From contig CM067367.1 in the NCBI GenBank assembly GCA_034401795.1, forward strand, positions 81,666,395 through 81,730,394: a DNA stretch of 64,000 bases, given 5' to 3'. Position 1 is the stretch's first letter; each line of letters begins with the position of its first letter. Source of the DNA: Chaetoderma sp. LZ-2023a (taxonomy: Eukaryota; Mollusca; Caudofoveata; Chaetodermatida; Chaetodermatidae). Made by a program: the position numbers and the translations under genes. Under the pieces are notes generated by a model. That model made no database searches. It was not told where the DNA came from and saw only the letters and a list, made by a program, of their open reading frames with translations. Positions 27,366-39,371 of this stretch are shown one piece after another.

Positions 27366-28288
27366 ACCGAACAAGGTGAACCCCTCGAGAAATATCTGTG
27401 TCAGATCGAGCCCTGTGCTGGCCTCGATGCCAATCGTCATCCCATCTGGGGCAGATCTAAGCTGCTTCACTTTACCGCTAGCTAGAACCCGTAGCTCTAG
27501 CACAATGGGTGTTGTTTGCGTACTTGTGAGCCCGACATGCTCGGGCAGCTTCACTGAGCCCTTCCCCTTCGAGGAGTGTGACACATCCTCAACCCTTAAG
27601 ACACACCCCTGAATATACCTCCGGTCCATCAAAGGGGCGTCGCAGCAGGAGCTTTCCTGCAGTGACACCAATCTTATGATCCACTGCAACCAGGCCATAC
27701 CATCTCCTATATAGGTCAGGAAAGATATGCCCCTGTTAGGAAGCTTCCAGACCATGCCATCTTTCTTCATAACATTAGAGAGGGGCGTGACCTCCTGGTC
27801 AATAACCGCTGGAGGTCTATATAGTGGCACCCATGCTAACCAATTACCACCAGGTACAGCACGGTACCACACCACGTTCTTTTCGAAGACTACCTGCAGC
27901 TGTTTCGCTAGGATCAACACCACACCATCATGTGACATCATGGGGACATACTTCAAAGCCGGCTGTAAGAGATGAAAGCTGAAATCAGCGTCCAAAGTAT
28001 TAACATCTTCAACCTTGTCCAGTGACTGCGCTATCAGGGGTGGAGGATGAACTTCTTCTTCGAAACACTATTTAGTCCCCATCCCTCTCTCGACCCAGAT
28101 GTTCCTTCGAGACATCCTTTAGGTCAGTGAGCAGCTCTACACCATCTCCACCGACGGAATGGAGGGAGAATGTCTTCATATTGGAGGACGACCGACTTGC
28201 CATCGCTTTCCTTAAGCTTGGTGGCATCAACGTCGTACACGTCCACGAGACTAGCTAGACCGGTTGAGTGAGCAAATATGGGCTCCAT
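27348..28288 (-). pseudogene. Polinton reading frame, unassigned (about 300 residues)
   Basis: The start codon is at 28,286-28,288 (MEPIFAHSTG...). The frame is interrupted near 28,170 and again near 28,080 and continues from 28,070 to the stop at 27,348. The last 215 codons are uninterrupted (MDADFSFHLL to FGLTVHV). The product is mixed in composition, with no transmembrane helix and no motif I can name. Its C-terminal end is convergent with the plus-strand frame ending at 27,365. By position it may encode a structural or accessory protein of the element, but that is a guess. A (TA)n tract begins 6 bp upstream of the start codon. Confidence 0.5.
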
Positions 28289-28290
28289 TG

Positions 28291-28293
<3 letters not shown>

Positions 28294-28383
<90 letters not shown>
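28294..28383. repeat. (TA)n microsatellite
   Basis: A perfect TA tract of about 45 units lying just upstream of the start codon of the minus-strand frame. If the element were alive this would be promoter or 5' leader sequence. Confidence 0.95.
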
Positions 28384-28385
<2 letters not shown>

Positions 28386-28394
28386 AGGATTTGA

Positions 28395-28710
28395 ATGGAG
28401 TGTATAGCCATGCCGATTGTCCGATTGCTACTCCAAAACGGGGAGAATGTCATCAGACCATCTCTAGTTGGTAAACATGTGGTTCAGTATCGCATAGAAT
28501 GGGTTCTCTTCAAGGTAGCTCAGCATTCCACCATGTACGTACACGCCGATGTGTTAATCTGCTGCCGGGAAGTACCTACCTCAGCTCATTGACTGGCGTC
28601 GGGTTAGACGTGATAGAATATCTGCCAGGAGCCACCAGCAAACTGTGGAAAGCGATCAGCCCCAACATGTTTACCCACGTAAATCACATTTTGACAGCTC
28701 AACCATAAGT
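28395..28710 (+). other. Weak overlapping open frames inside Polinton
   Basis: Two overlapping plus-strand frames of 65 and 69 codons (28,395-28,592 and 28,499-28,708). The part from about 28,560 onward (STYLSSLTGVGLDVIEYLPG) is protein-like. They may be two halves of one frameshifted gene. Not recognised. Confidence 0.25.
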
Positions 28711-28784
28711 CTATATGCCAGCATTGATGGTCTGTCAGATACCCAATTAGAATTTACACTGGTACTACTTATTAACCTATCATT

Positions 28785-29330
28785 ATGATATCATATCCGA
28801 CCTATCAGGCATTTGCCGAGATGTTGAAAAAGGAGATAGAGATAGCCTACAACAGTCTAGCAAGCACAACCACAGCTGCGGGTGTGATTGGAGCCAGTGC
28901 CTGTGTGGCCGCCATTACTGCCATTACTACAGGGGTGGCTGCCATCGTCGCTATCCCGCTGGGTGGTGTGACCCTTGCCACTACTGTCCTGGCCACCGGC
29001 TTGGTGGTTGGACAGCGTCAGATCACCAGGAAGCTGGAGAAGCATGCTAATTATGTAACACTGGCGCAGAGCAGCCTACGGGCTATCGACAAGACTGTCA
29101 GCAAAGCTCTCGAGGACGGGCAGGTCAGAGATGAAGAGTACCACCATACATTGATGCCCCAAACCCTGTACCACACAGAGAAACCCAAAGTGCATCAGCA
29201 ATACCGCAAAGGCTCCAGCAGGCGGGTGGACATGAACGAGTTAAAAAACGAGATGCTGCAGAGAGGCCACATCGAAGATCTCTACGGTGCCAAATACTAT
29301 GTTGCATGCACGGCTGAACAGCGTCTTTAA
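28785..29330 (+). CDS. Polinton-associated membrane protein, 181 residues
   Basis: An uninterrupted frame. Residues 1-25 are amphipathic. Residues about 26-75 form one long or two adjacent hydrophobic helices rich in Ala, Val, Ile and Thr (GVIGASACVAAITAITTGVA then LGGVTLATTVLATGLVVG), followed by a charged C-terminal half (ITRKLEKHANYVTLAQ, then RRVDMNELKNEMLQR). I recall similar small proteins, hydrophobic first and then Lys/Glu-rich, as companions of Mavericks in invertebrate genomes, but have not checked this. It is one of the few intact frames of the element, and it ends 1 bp before the ATG of the next gene, as in a compact viral gene array. The function is unknown; a membrane-active virion protein is one possibility. 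Confidence 0.6.
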   Translation: MISYPTYQAFAEMLKKEIEIAYNSLASTTTAAGVIGASACVAAITAITTGVAAIVAIPLGGVTLATTVLATGLVVGQRQITRKLEKHANYVTLAQSSLRAIDKTVSKALEDGQVRDEEYHHTLMPQTLYHTEKPKVHQQYRKGSSRRVDMNELKNEMLQRGHIEDLYGAKYYVACTAEQRL

Positions 29331-29331
29331 G

Positions 29332-30690
29332 ATGACTACTATAGATGGCCTTCCAGACGAACCTCACGACAATCGACCGAAGCCAACCACCCCTCGTGAG
29401 ACTCTGGACCCGCTTGAGAGCTGGACTATGTGGTCTCCTGGATGACATACCTGAACTAACACCTATTTCGACGATGGGCGGTCCCGCATCAGCTTCTCCA
29501 TCAATCCACGAACACTGACAAACCTTGCAATCGCCATCAAGGATGCAAAGAAACCTCTTACATGGATAGCAAGCCCGAATCTCTCGTTCTGGAACCAACA
29601 GCTGAACTGTGCTGTGTGGTGTGCCACAGCAGGATGCAGCATCGGCATGGGTTTGCTGCACTCCCATTCTGGTACCCCGAAAGCTGTGCTCATTGCCAGC
29701 TGTCTCAGATTCCATGTGTACTACATGGTGAGACGAATCCTCCATGAGCTGGGTGCAAGCCTGCCTGATTTGAATGCTTTTGATTTGCTGCCTGTGGGCA
29801 CTGCTAGCTACAGCCTCTCAGCAGCCAGTAAACTCCAGCTAGAGTTCAATGCCCACTCCAGCTATCGTTTCCATGGGGGAGACAACAGCTCTCTAGGCGT
29901 TATGTATGGCGACCCGAGACGAGACTACTCAGGCTTCCCCTATCAAACACCCCGAAAAATCGGTTGTCAGAAGACAGCAACGTTGTCATTTGATCCAGAC
30001 TCAGAGCCTGGAGTGAGTGTGCAGAGTATGCACATAACCGGCATCGGGCAAGACCACCCATATGCCTGGAAATACTTTATCCAACACACAACCTCAGGGC
30101 TTACACCAGCGGGGTTCGTTCAAATTAACCAGTCCTTAGAAGCATTATGGTATTGTCTTCTGATGGCCCAGATCAAGCTGCGCCACTCTATAGATGGGGT
30201 GAGTGGCAAAGAGGTGTAGGCTATTTTCAGCAGTCTCGTCGAGGATATGATCATCATTGCAGACCCTAGCAGCCTCATTGCCAAGTTCCAGCAAGCCTTA
30301 CAAAAGGTTCACTGCCAGCTGGACTTTGCCATATCTCCACACATGCTGCTTATTCCGAGCAACCTGATCGTGCTTATCGAGGACCTGGTGGTCAGGGGTT
30401 ATAAAAACATGATAGTCGAGGGGAGTTCCCCCAAGTGTCCACTTTGGGTTTAACACTGACATCAACTCAGCTGCACATGTCATCCCAAACCCTGTGACAC
30501 AGGTATATCTTCAAGCCAGTGCTACCATCGTTCTGTCTGTCGTTCCAATACACAGGGTGCTGGACGACAAACGGCGACCTGTGCTGACACCCACCACCCC
30601 GCCCAGCAGTGTTAGCAGGGCGATAGCCGTACGAGTGGGGTCAGGTCTTGCTATTGCTGTGCTTATCACCAGTCTTCTCTGCCACTAGTA
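29332..30690 (+). pseudogene. Conserved Polinton reading frame, disrupted (about 450 residues)
   Basis: The ATG is at 29,332, directly after the upstream stop. One frame carries the coding signal from 29,332 to about 30,430 and is broken by TGA at 29,443, TGA at 29,452 and TAG at 30,217. A frameshift near 30,430 moves the signal to another frame, ending at 30,688 with a hydrophobic tail (RVGSGLAIAVLITSLLCH). Segments such as ISFSINPRTLTNLAIAIKDA and KPLTWIASPNLSFWNQQLN are very protein-like and resemble an unnamed frame that I recall from invertebrate Mavericks (unverified). Size and position would suit a structural protein, but no fold can be assigned by eye. Confidence 0.55.
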
Positions 30691-31252
30691 GTTTAAGCTC
30701 TTCAAGCAATAGATCTTCCGGTGTGGGAGTCATGGCATATGAGATTGCCTGAACTATCTTGGCCTGCCAGACAGCCCCAAAACACACTGTCAGCATGCAC
30801 ATCCAAGGATCGTATGGTCCTGTGGTACAGCCTTTTTCCAGCTTGTAGTAGCACAGAGCCTCATTCAACTTAGAGTCAGGGATGCCATGGATACCTGCAG
30901 CTGCTGGAACATGCTCGACAGATACTCCAGATCCTAGTAGAATCCCTTAGTATGCAGGAACTGCTCGACGATACTGCCACCCAGAATGAGGTATTCAACA
31001 AAACAGATCTGCCCCTTATCAAATCCTAGTTATAGCTTCATGGCGTTCAGCTCCTCTGTTACCGCAGCATTAGAGCGCTGGGTGAGCTCATCTGATTACT
31101 TCTTCTTAATGTCCTTCAATTCGCTGTGGAAGACGTCATAGGTATATGGTTTAAGCTGCTAGGTATAGTGCTCTGGATATTCCTGAGTACCAATCTAATC
31201 AGCTAACATATGCAGACTAGGTAGATCTGCTTAACGTTCTCAAGGTAGAACG
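30641..31252 (-). pseudogene. Polinton reading frame, unassigned, heavily decayed
   Basis: On the minus strand, segments YPEHYT, KPYTYDVFHSELKDIKKK, SDELTQRSNAAVTEELNAMK and FDKGQICFVEYLILGGSIVEQF lie in one frame separated by four stop codons. A frameshift near 30,930 then leads to a final 75-codon stretch ending at 30,641. It converges on the plus-strand gene ending at 30,688, with about 48 bp of overlap. Function unknown. Confidence 0.4.
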
Positions 31253-31268
31253 TACACCTTTAAATGCG

Positions 31269-31691
31269 TTGTATACTCAGGGCTTAACAATGACGTCAAT
31301 GGTACAGATTGTAAAGCAACTCCTGGCGAGCCAGGCGAGTCTCCAGAAGGTGGAGAAGCTGCTCAAGAGCAAGACCCAGAATTTACTGACACAGGCTCAG
31401 CCCCTGGCCATTCATCTCGCCAGTAACGTGGCCTCGAATGTGGCCATTGTAAAGATGGCAGGTGGTAATGGGGTTATTCCTGCTGCTGGAGCCACTGTCC
31501 TCGCTACAGTGGCGAGTACGGTTGTTGACCAATGTCGAAGAATAACACAGCCCATCCCAAAGATCGCCATCTGTGGTGCCTCATATACTGTTGCCGCCAA
31601 GATTATGGGCGAACGCATTCCTCTAATGGAAGCTGTTGTTCTAGGGCTAGCGACGATTGCTATGGCTGAGATCATCCTGGCCCATGTCTAG
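31269..31691 (+). CDS. Polinton-associated membrane protein, 140 residues
   Basis: An uninterrupted frame. After an N-terminal coiled or amphipathic region (residues 10-45, Gln/Leu/Lys-rich) come hydrophobic stretches at about 46-60, 68-90 (GVIPAAGATVLATVASTVVD) and 118-140 (MEAVVLGLATIAMAEIILAH). It is Ala/Val-rich, like the protein at 28,785, and may be a viral-type membrane or core protein. A second methionine (residue 7 or 9) is a possible start. No homologue recognised. Confidence 0.5.
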   Translation: MYTQGLTMTSMVQIVKQLLASQASLQKVEKLLKSKTQNLLTQAQPLAIHLASNVASNVAIVKMAGGNGVIPAAGATVLATVASTVVDQCRRITQPIPKIAICGASYTVAAKIMGERIPLMEAVVLGLATIAMAEIILAHV

Positions 31692-31957
31692 CTTTAAGAT
31701 GCTATACATAATGGAAGCATGAGACAACAGTCCCCTACGAGGCATGCTGTTCCTGAGTCGGTAGCGCATAGTCGATCCTGCAAACTGAGGATTTTCAATA
31801 CCCAGAAATGGTAGTTAGCCCATAAGGCATGCCCCTGTAGAGAGCGCCAGTATCCGGAGCATTGCTACTTATTTCCTTGGTCCACCACATGGTCTACCTA
31901 TGCCCACCTATTCCACTGGGGGTATGACTAGGTTTAAGACATATGTATACACCAACA

Positions 31958-32252
31958 ATGCCTCTGCCACTTACAGACCTAGAGAGCAAAGAGCTAGGTG
32001 ATCTCACTCACTTGGGCGAGACACGCCTCGGTTTAGAGGGCACTGGTGCCCCTATCTCCTTACTAGACTTCAACGAGAAGGGAGAACCTCCAATGATCTG
32101 AGGTACCATCCCAGCCAGAGATCTTATCGGAAACACTGACACGGTACGACAATCAGCCACCACCAAGGCCAAGACTGTATACAAGGGGATGGGTATCAAA
32201 GACAGGGCAGTCATGCGAGGTATGCTCGGAGTCGATGAGGGTGGTGCCATTT
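31958..32252 (+). pseudogene. Polinton reading frame, unassigned
   Basis: A frame starting MPLPLTDLESKELGDLTH runs about 98 codons with one internal stop (TGA near 32,099) to a TAG at about 32,250. It is charged and soluble with no recognised motif. The next frame starts 3 bp later, which again suggests a compact gene array. Confidence 0.4.
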
Positions 32253-32256
32253 AGGT

Positions 32257-32630
32257 TATGGCCGAGTCCTACGCGCAGGGCCTGGTTAAGGATCTCCTGA
32301 AACCACAGGGCGCATTCCATCAAGGTGGGAAGAATCTCAAGGTGGGCACCCTCGACCTAAGCCATATCATGGTGGATGGCGCAATGAGCGCTACCCCAGC
32401 CTCCAACTACACAAGGTGAAGAAGTCAGGGCTTTTCAACCTGCTGTTTAAGATCACATAATTAGCATGGTTGCTCGAGCAGAAAGTCACAGATCTATACC
32501 TCTTCATCTTCAGCAACAAGGAGACTGGGGGAGCTCGCACACTTCAAGTCCTCACTGAGAAGGCTCAGAACTTCAGCTACAAGTTGAATTCAGCCAGGAA
32601 GCTCACATGTCAGTCGGATCGACATGCCTG
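32257..32630 (+). pseudogene. Polinton reading frame, unassigned, frameshifted
   Basis: It starts MAESYAQGLVKDLLKPQGAF. The coding signal jumps frame near 32,390, reads through a stop near 32,459, and continues with LAWLLEQKVTDLYLFIFSNK and SYKLNSARKLTCQSDRHA to about 32,630. Protein-like composition, no named domain. Confidence 0.35.
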
Positions 32631-32651
32631 ATGTGTCAGCCAGGATGTTTT

Positions 32652-33518
32652 TCAGACTTGAGGAACTTCGTCCATGGGCTGTGCTACTTGAGGATCTTCT
32701 TCAGAAGCTTGTGGAACTTTTTCCAAAGCTTGAAGGACTTCTTCAGAAGCTTCGTCGGTAGACTCTGCTGCCCAAGAGGGTTTGAGTAGGTGTTTCTGAA
32801 ACTCTATCCACTTAGAATCGGATGCCATGTCTCTATGCTTCAAAACTTCTCATGGAAGACCCACTTCAGCCATGACCTCTTAGCAGCTGCCTTGAGAACA
32901 GTTTTGATGAGGTAGTCCTGGTAGTCCTCAGCAGGGAATATTTTAAATGCTGCCTCGTCTCTTGCCATCTGCTCACACCCTATTTCTTTGAAGATGTGCT
33001 TAACGGCCTCCTCATGGCTAGCAGCCAATCCCGCCTCTCTACCTCGGTGCGATCAGTGGCATGCCCAGCCTCATGCCGCTTTCAACCACATGTGTACTGA
33101 TCTCTGCTCAGAAGTACTCTATGGCCCCAGCCTGTAGTTTTTCCAGCATCCACTGTTCATCATTAGTGTGGAAGCGGAATATGCCAGTCAACTTCTCGAC
33201 CGCCAGTAGATCTTTGGGATCAACCCTAGCCTTTTTAAGGGCAAGAATGATGGGACTCTTAGTGGGTGTCCTGGGGAGATCTAGTGACCTGCCCTGGGCG
33301 CTGTCAAACTTCTGGGAGAGCATCCGAGTCACTAATTCCGTCATACTATGGGCTGGTGTTGTCTCCTCTATCGGAGTTAGTATATCCAAATCAGATGGAG
33401 GTGGGACCTTGGCTCGCTCATGGATAATGTTGACGTCATGAAGTAGTCGTCGGTTTCTTCCTTGAGGGTTGCACTGGTTTCTATCCTCCAAAGATGATCT
33501 GCTGGAGAACCTTACCAA
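32652..33518 (-). pseudogene. Polinton reading frames, unassigned, broken
   Basis: Three consecutive minus-strand segments: 33,108-33,518 (136 codons, charged, with DLPRTPTKSPIILALKKARV), 32,840-33,028 (62 codons, DYQDYLIKTVLKAAAKRSW) and 32,652-32,843 (63 codons, with tandem acidic SEE/QALEKVPQ units). The first and second appear to be one gene separated by a stop at 33,108 and a frameshift near 33,050. The third overlaps the second by 4 bp. No domain recognised. Confidence 0.4.
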
Positions 33519-34559
33519 ACATCGCCGTTTAAAGCCTGTATATACAGACGTTTAAACATGCAGCAGTATGTACAGCATCCAGATGGGGCAGTTGAACCTG
33601 CGGCCTCACACCACACTGCTCCCCGGAAGGCCTGTCTGACAGTCATTCGACCTAGTACCCATGATGCGAACCATTTATCTACAGCGGGGAAGTTCATCGA
33701 TTTCACCCTCTTGGGACAGATCCATGAGATTAGGAGCATGACACTCAAGTGCAAGATCAAGAGCACAGCTGCGAAAGAGCTAGAGCTCCCGCAGGTAGTG
33801 AGCAGGTGGGAGATTATGCAGAGCAACAACATTCTGGACATCACCTATGTGAACGATGAGTACCAGGTCCTGGCTCAACTGGCTCATGGACCTTCCTACT
33901 ATGTGAAGGGGAAAAAGTTACTATGCCATCAGATGTAATGACGGCTTCACAGAATTCGACTTACAACCAGATGTAGAAATACCTGTCACAGTGCCACTCT
34001 TCTCCCTCCTCGAGGACACACACGTGAACCTGGCCTTGATGCAGGACAATTTGTTCCTCCGGGTGTACACATAACATTTTCCGGATGTAACGATGACCTC
34101 TCCGCGATTTCATGTCTGGCATGATGAGAATGACCAGGAATCAAAACATGCAGGCTCTAGACAACGAATCCTACACGTAGAGCGAGAGCATGGGCAGGTC
34201 CAGGCCATGGCTAACCAGCGTCTAGAGTTGACATTGCGACGAGGTGCCTCAGACTGCATAGCTGTTTCAGTCTTGGTTCAGAAGGGAGGCGTGGTCCAGG
34301 AGGTGGGGAGCTAGACGACTTCAAACTTGTGGTGGCTGGGACCAACGTACTCGGTGAGGTGCTCAATCTGGCTGAATGCTGTCTCTATCGATAGAAAACG
34401 AAGTCATATGCCCTACTCCACCTGACCAGTGTCCACGAGGAAGGGACATCCAGCCTAACCATGGCAACCAGCTCAGCTGTCATGTTGGTAACCTGCACGG
34501 AGAGGGAGGGGCCACTCGCCCGATCTGAGTAACGGTTCTTCACTTTGAATATAGCAAGG

Positions 34560-35230
<671 letters not shown>

Positions 35231-35261
35231 GTCTATATATATATAGCGAATTTAAAGCACT

Positions 35262-35395
35262 AAAGTAGAGTCTGCAGGAACTGCAGCATGTATGAACCAT
35301 AAGCTGTTGAGGATCCAGTTGAGACCTATGATGAGGACGACTATGATGAAGACGAGGACAATGATGAGGATGCCTATGATGATGACGCATGCTGA
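35262..35395 (-). pseudogene. Tiny hydrophobic Polinton frame
   Basis: The minus-strand frame reads CVIIIGILIIVLVFIIVVLI then GLNWILNSLWFIHAA to a stop at about 35,262. This is one strong transmembrane helix in a stretch of about 40 residues. No ATG lies in frame, so the 5' end is lost or the gene is broken. On the plus strand the same bases read as an acidic DEDD run, which I regard as the shadow. Confidence 0.35.
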
Positions 35396-35456
35396 GGACT
35401 ATGGTGGTGATAATGTAGAGCCAGTATCCTGCTGACTAATCCACCGAGCCAAGGGA

Positions 35457-35717
35457 ATGTATCATACCTTCGTCAAGGTCTCTCTTGGCCCACTAGCGGC
35501 AGTTGGGTCTCTGATTGCTCTGTTCACGACGAAGGCTGGTGAGACGATCCACAAAATCGTCAACACTGCTCTCCATGGAGTTGAGACGATCTCTGAGGCT
35601 ATTCCATCTATTGCCTCAGGGGTGGGTACCTTCCTTTGCGTTGCCAGTCCATGGCTCCAGTATGTCTCGATAGCACTCGCAGTCATCTGTCCCGCCGAAC
35701 ATTTAAGACATATATAA
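35457..35717 (+). CDS. Polinton-associated small hydrophobic protein, 86 residues
   Basis: An intact frame with hydrophobic helices at about residues 8-25 (SLGPLAAVGSLIALFTTKA) and 55-82 (GVGTFLCVASPWLQYVSIAL). It lies between the membrane-protein genes and the integrase. Function unknown. A minus-strand frame over the same DNA (35,462-35,839) is longer but has no hydrophobic or coding character, so I treat it as the shadow. Confidence 0.4.
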   Translation: MYHTFVKVSLGPLAAVGSLIALFTTKAGETIHKIVNTALHGVETISEAIPSIASGVGTFLCVASPWLQYVSIALAVICPAEHLRHI

Positions 35718-35904
35718 GATGGTTTCTCTGCACGACCTCTTAACTGGCAAGCTTTTGTCGATACGCTTCCTTTCAGTGACGACACCAGCACTGCAGAGAT
35801 TAGACAGCAGTGTTCACAGGTATTCGAATAGGTGCTCATCGATGGTTGGATGAACGACGGTCGTCTGTTTGTCTGTCTAGTGTTTTGCCCGAACTGTACA
35901 GCAG

Positions 35905-36615
35905 AGGACAGAAGTCGACGTCAGCGACGAAATCCGAGTTCCTGACAGCCTCTATTACAGATCTATGTTACCGGCCCAGCAGCTCGAGGCTGCATGTCGC
36001 AAGGGTCATAGATTCACCTTGGAGATGATTAGCCAATGGCTTACCGGACAGGCGATGTGGCAGATCTACAGACCTCGTCCACGGCACATTCGGTATACAC
36101 ACTTCGATGAACTTCTCCCGAACAGAGTCTATCAGGCTGATGTGCTGTTCCTTCCACATGATCGGGTATGTTCCAGATGAACATGTAAGTCCTACAAGTA
36201 TGCCCTCACCACCGTCGATGTCGCCAGTGGATACAAGGCAGCAGTGCCCCTCACAGATAAGTCCGTAGGTAAGGTGGCGGCTGGGTTCCAAAGTATCTAT
36301 GAGGACTCGAAAACTCCCCTCCAGTGGCCAGAGTTGCTGCAATTGGATAATGGTAAGGAGTTTAGAGGTGAAACTGCAGCGCTCTTGCAGACACATGGTG
36401 TGGCGATTAGGCGAGGCGAGGTGGGACATCACTGTGCCAAGGCTATCCTCGAGTGGTGGAACCAGACACTGGCAGAGAGGCTGTTCCCACATCAGTATGC
36501 TCAGGAAATGGCTGTCCAAGCGGGTGGTCGTTCCAGGGTATGGGTGAGAGGGTTGCCCATTGTGGTGGCGAGATCCAATACTGAGGTTACTAGGCTGATA
36601 GGACAGAAGCCAGTC
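35905..36615 (+). pseudogene. Polinton retroviral-type integrase, truncated
   Basis: This is an rve-fold (DDE) integrase that inserts the element into host DNA. From about 35,905 the frame reads a region rich in aromatic and basic residues (SLYYRSMLPAQQLEAA), RPRHIRYTHFDELLPNRVYQ, then the catalytic core. The core shows QADVLFLPHD (first Asp), YKYALTTVDVASGYKAAVPL, LQLDNGKEF (second Asp) and CAKAILEWWNQTLAERL (Glu). All three catalytic residues are present. There is one in-frame TGA at 36,178-36,180. The frame stops at 36,618, right after EVTRLIGQKP, where related integrases continue for 100 or more residues, so the C-terminal domain is lost at the deletion junction. It is the best diagnostic gene of the element. 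Confidence 0.85.
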
Positions 36616-36625
36616 TAATGATCTG
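36610..36625. other. Deletion junction joining integrase and polymerase tails
   Basis: The plus-strand integrase and the minus-strand polymerase both break off here, each in mid-domain, tail to tail. The polymerase is cut just after a CHVCDRSL zinc-binding-like motif, the integrase just after GQKP. The simplest reading is one internal deletion that removed the polymerase core and probably further genes. Confidence 0.65.
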
Positions 36626-38155
36626 TCGCACACATGGCATTTGACCACGGTTTTATGAACTCGCCAGGTCTCTCCATCGGCCTAGGGTGGGCGAGCATGG
36701 CTGTTATCTTCCCCTCTTCCAGTGCCAATCGATCCAGGAAGTGTTTAGCTGTATCTTCTCCTCGATACAGCACCGGTGGTTCACTGCTACCGTCAAAGTG
36801 GACCACAATGTATGAGAACCCATAGATCTCATGGTGTTGAGTTTTCTGTGTGCTGCTCTGAGACGGATTCGCCTCTGGCCCCTCAATCTTGGTTGCTAGG
36901 GCTTCAAAGTCAGCATAGATGATGAATGGCACCTTGCGTTGCTTGTGCTGGTTGGTGAACTGTAGCATCTGTCTGTCCTCTGCAGGCATTCTTATGCGCA
37001 TTGGTCTGCCACTGATGACGCCAGACTCCAGTTTGTGCTTGCTGAGAAGATCTTCGCGAGAATAACAGAGGAGACACCACTCGCAGAAGTACTTTCTCCC
37101 TTTATACCGACTCTGACCATAGAGCAGACGTGTCAGGTACTTAATCCAGGTATAGTGTTGCTTGAATGCCTTCTCGATAAGCAGCAGATTTGTCCTTGGA
37201 ATGACGGGATCAGCCTCACTCAGCTGCAGTGGGTAGACACACTTGTCATGCCCGAATACATTAATGGGTAGGCCATTCTGCTGCTCAATATGCTTAAGCT
37301 GGTGTAGAGGGGTTGAAGAGTCTACACTACTGAAGTAAAGGGGGTCCCTGTGCCCTAAATACTTCGATGTGCACTGGGGTTTACTGTCTGCAGGATAAGC
37401 AGGCAGCCAAGAGAGGCCCGCGAAGACAGTGTTCACCATCTTTGTTCTGTGCAATAACCATGGCACGTTTTCGCTTAATCGAAGCGGGAAGATCGATGTA
37501 GGACCCACCACGTAGTGGTTGATATCTGGCGATGTTGAGGTACAATGGCTCAACTTGGTCGACTACCCAGCCAGACCTCTCGCGTGTGTAGTTCTCAAGG
37601 CCTTGCAACACCTTGGCGTTGGGCTCCTTCACAGCCTCGCTAATATGGCTTGCCTTCAGGATGGCATGCTGCTTGGGCCAGAATAGTGGATTTGTGGAGA
37701 CCTCTGTCCCGTCATTCTTCTCCTTGTGGAGGGTGATCTTGAGAGCAAGGTAGAACTTCGCCCCCTTCAGGTCGAAGATGTCTTCCACCAACTTCCTCTC
37801 GATCGTGTCCCGATTTTTATCCAGGAAAGCTGTTGGGTCTTTTCTCCCATGTCCAGGACGTACCCATCCCCACAGATAGTTCTGGATTGCAAGTGGGACC
37901 TTCACAAATCCTGGGGGTATGTATGTCCTTCATTTCATGGATTATAGCATCAGGAAACCTGTCGATCTCCTCATCTGTTGTGAACTTGGGTGGGGTTACT
38001 AGCTCTGGGTTGGGGGGCGGGGGGGGGGGGTGGTCTTCTCGGAAAAAAGAGCTGGTGTTGGCTTCCCGAGAGTGGTTGGTAGCTTCCTGCGTGGGACTGG
38101 GGTTGGCTTCTCGGGAAGGAGAGCTGCCACGTTCTCAGCATAAGTGGTACGGCTA
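36618..38155 (-). pseudogene. Polinton protein-primed DNA polymerase B, N-terminal half
   Basis: The minus-strand coding signal covers about 500 residues: a proline-rich start (about 38,030-38,155), TPPKFTTDEEIDRFPDA, then 37,905-37,385 (FLALKI-type region; GSYIDLPASIKRKRAMV), then 37,553-36,640 with a zinc-finger-like YFCEWCLLCYSREDLLSKHK, and the exonuclease motif I in IIYADFEALATKIEG (Asp-x-Glu). It ends in CHVCDRSL at the junction. Full-length enzymes of this family are about 1,000 or more residues and contain the palm motifs (DxxSLYP-like, DTDS-like); these are missing here. Frameshifts are seen in the poly-C run near 38,017-38,028, near 37,915, near 37,390 and near 36,640. It cannot be an active polymerase. 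Confidence 0.85.
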
Positions 38156-38305
38156 ATAAGTACCCACCAGCATGTAATACCAAAAAATCACTATATTAGA
38201 GAAACGCACCTGGATAGGTACACACATCTGTTATGGACATTGATGAAGTACTTCAAAATTTGCCGAGATTGTGGCAGCAGGGACTTATTAGGCCTGGGGG
38301 GCAGA
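38155..38305. other. Spacer at the right edge of Polinton
   Basis: A short non-coding stretch between the polymerase start and the GACA tract. A Maverick terminal repeat would be expected near here, but no partner was found on the left side. Confidence 0.35.
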
Positions 38306-38309
38306 CAAC

Positions 38310-38816
<507 letters not shown>

Positions 38817-38829
38817 TGCTTCCAACGGG

Positions 38830-39370
38830 AAACATTTATGGGGTGTTTGCAAAGTGGGTTGCAGAAACTGGTACACACAATAATTGTGAATAGCCCCTTA
38901 GGATTCTGACGAAATCTACTAATGGCTTACAGACTATATTTAATGAGGTGTACTAAAAGACACACGTGCGAGTTGCATTGCTAATGCGAGAAAGGGCGAA
39001 TAATCATTTAACTAAACAAATTGATTAAACACAATGTAATGAAGGATTGCTACATGTGTATATCAAAGCGCTAGCTAGCATATGTTGTCATTTCATTTCT
39101 AGAACAATTTTAACTGGTTTGTAATTAACACTATATAAGGAATCTTCCAGAATTACTAGTCTATGAAATTCAAGGTAAATCATCCTTTTAATAATAATGT
39201 TGAAGGTATCCCTCGGTGTAGGGTCCTACATCTTTTGCTACAATAATAACAAAAAACAACCCCACACATAATGATAAGGAAATAAAACAGTGTACACAGG
39301 TTAAAAGAGCTAATGGCTAAAAAATTGATAGCCTGCCCAACACATAGCACATACAGTTTTTAGCTAAGAC
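38830..39370. other. Non-coding, no gene seen
   Basis: AT-rich sequence without recognised features between the GACA tract and the minisatellite. Confidence 0.5.
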
Positions 39371-39371
39371 T

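Noticed and set aside
35968-36648. 226-codon minus-strand frame over the integrase
   Set aside because: It is the antisense shadow of the integrase; only its first few residues (the CHVC motif) belong to the polymerase.
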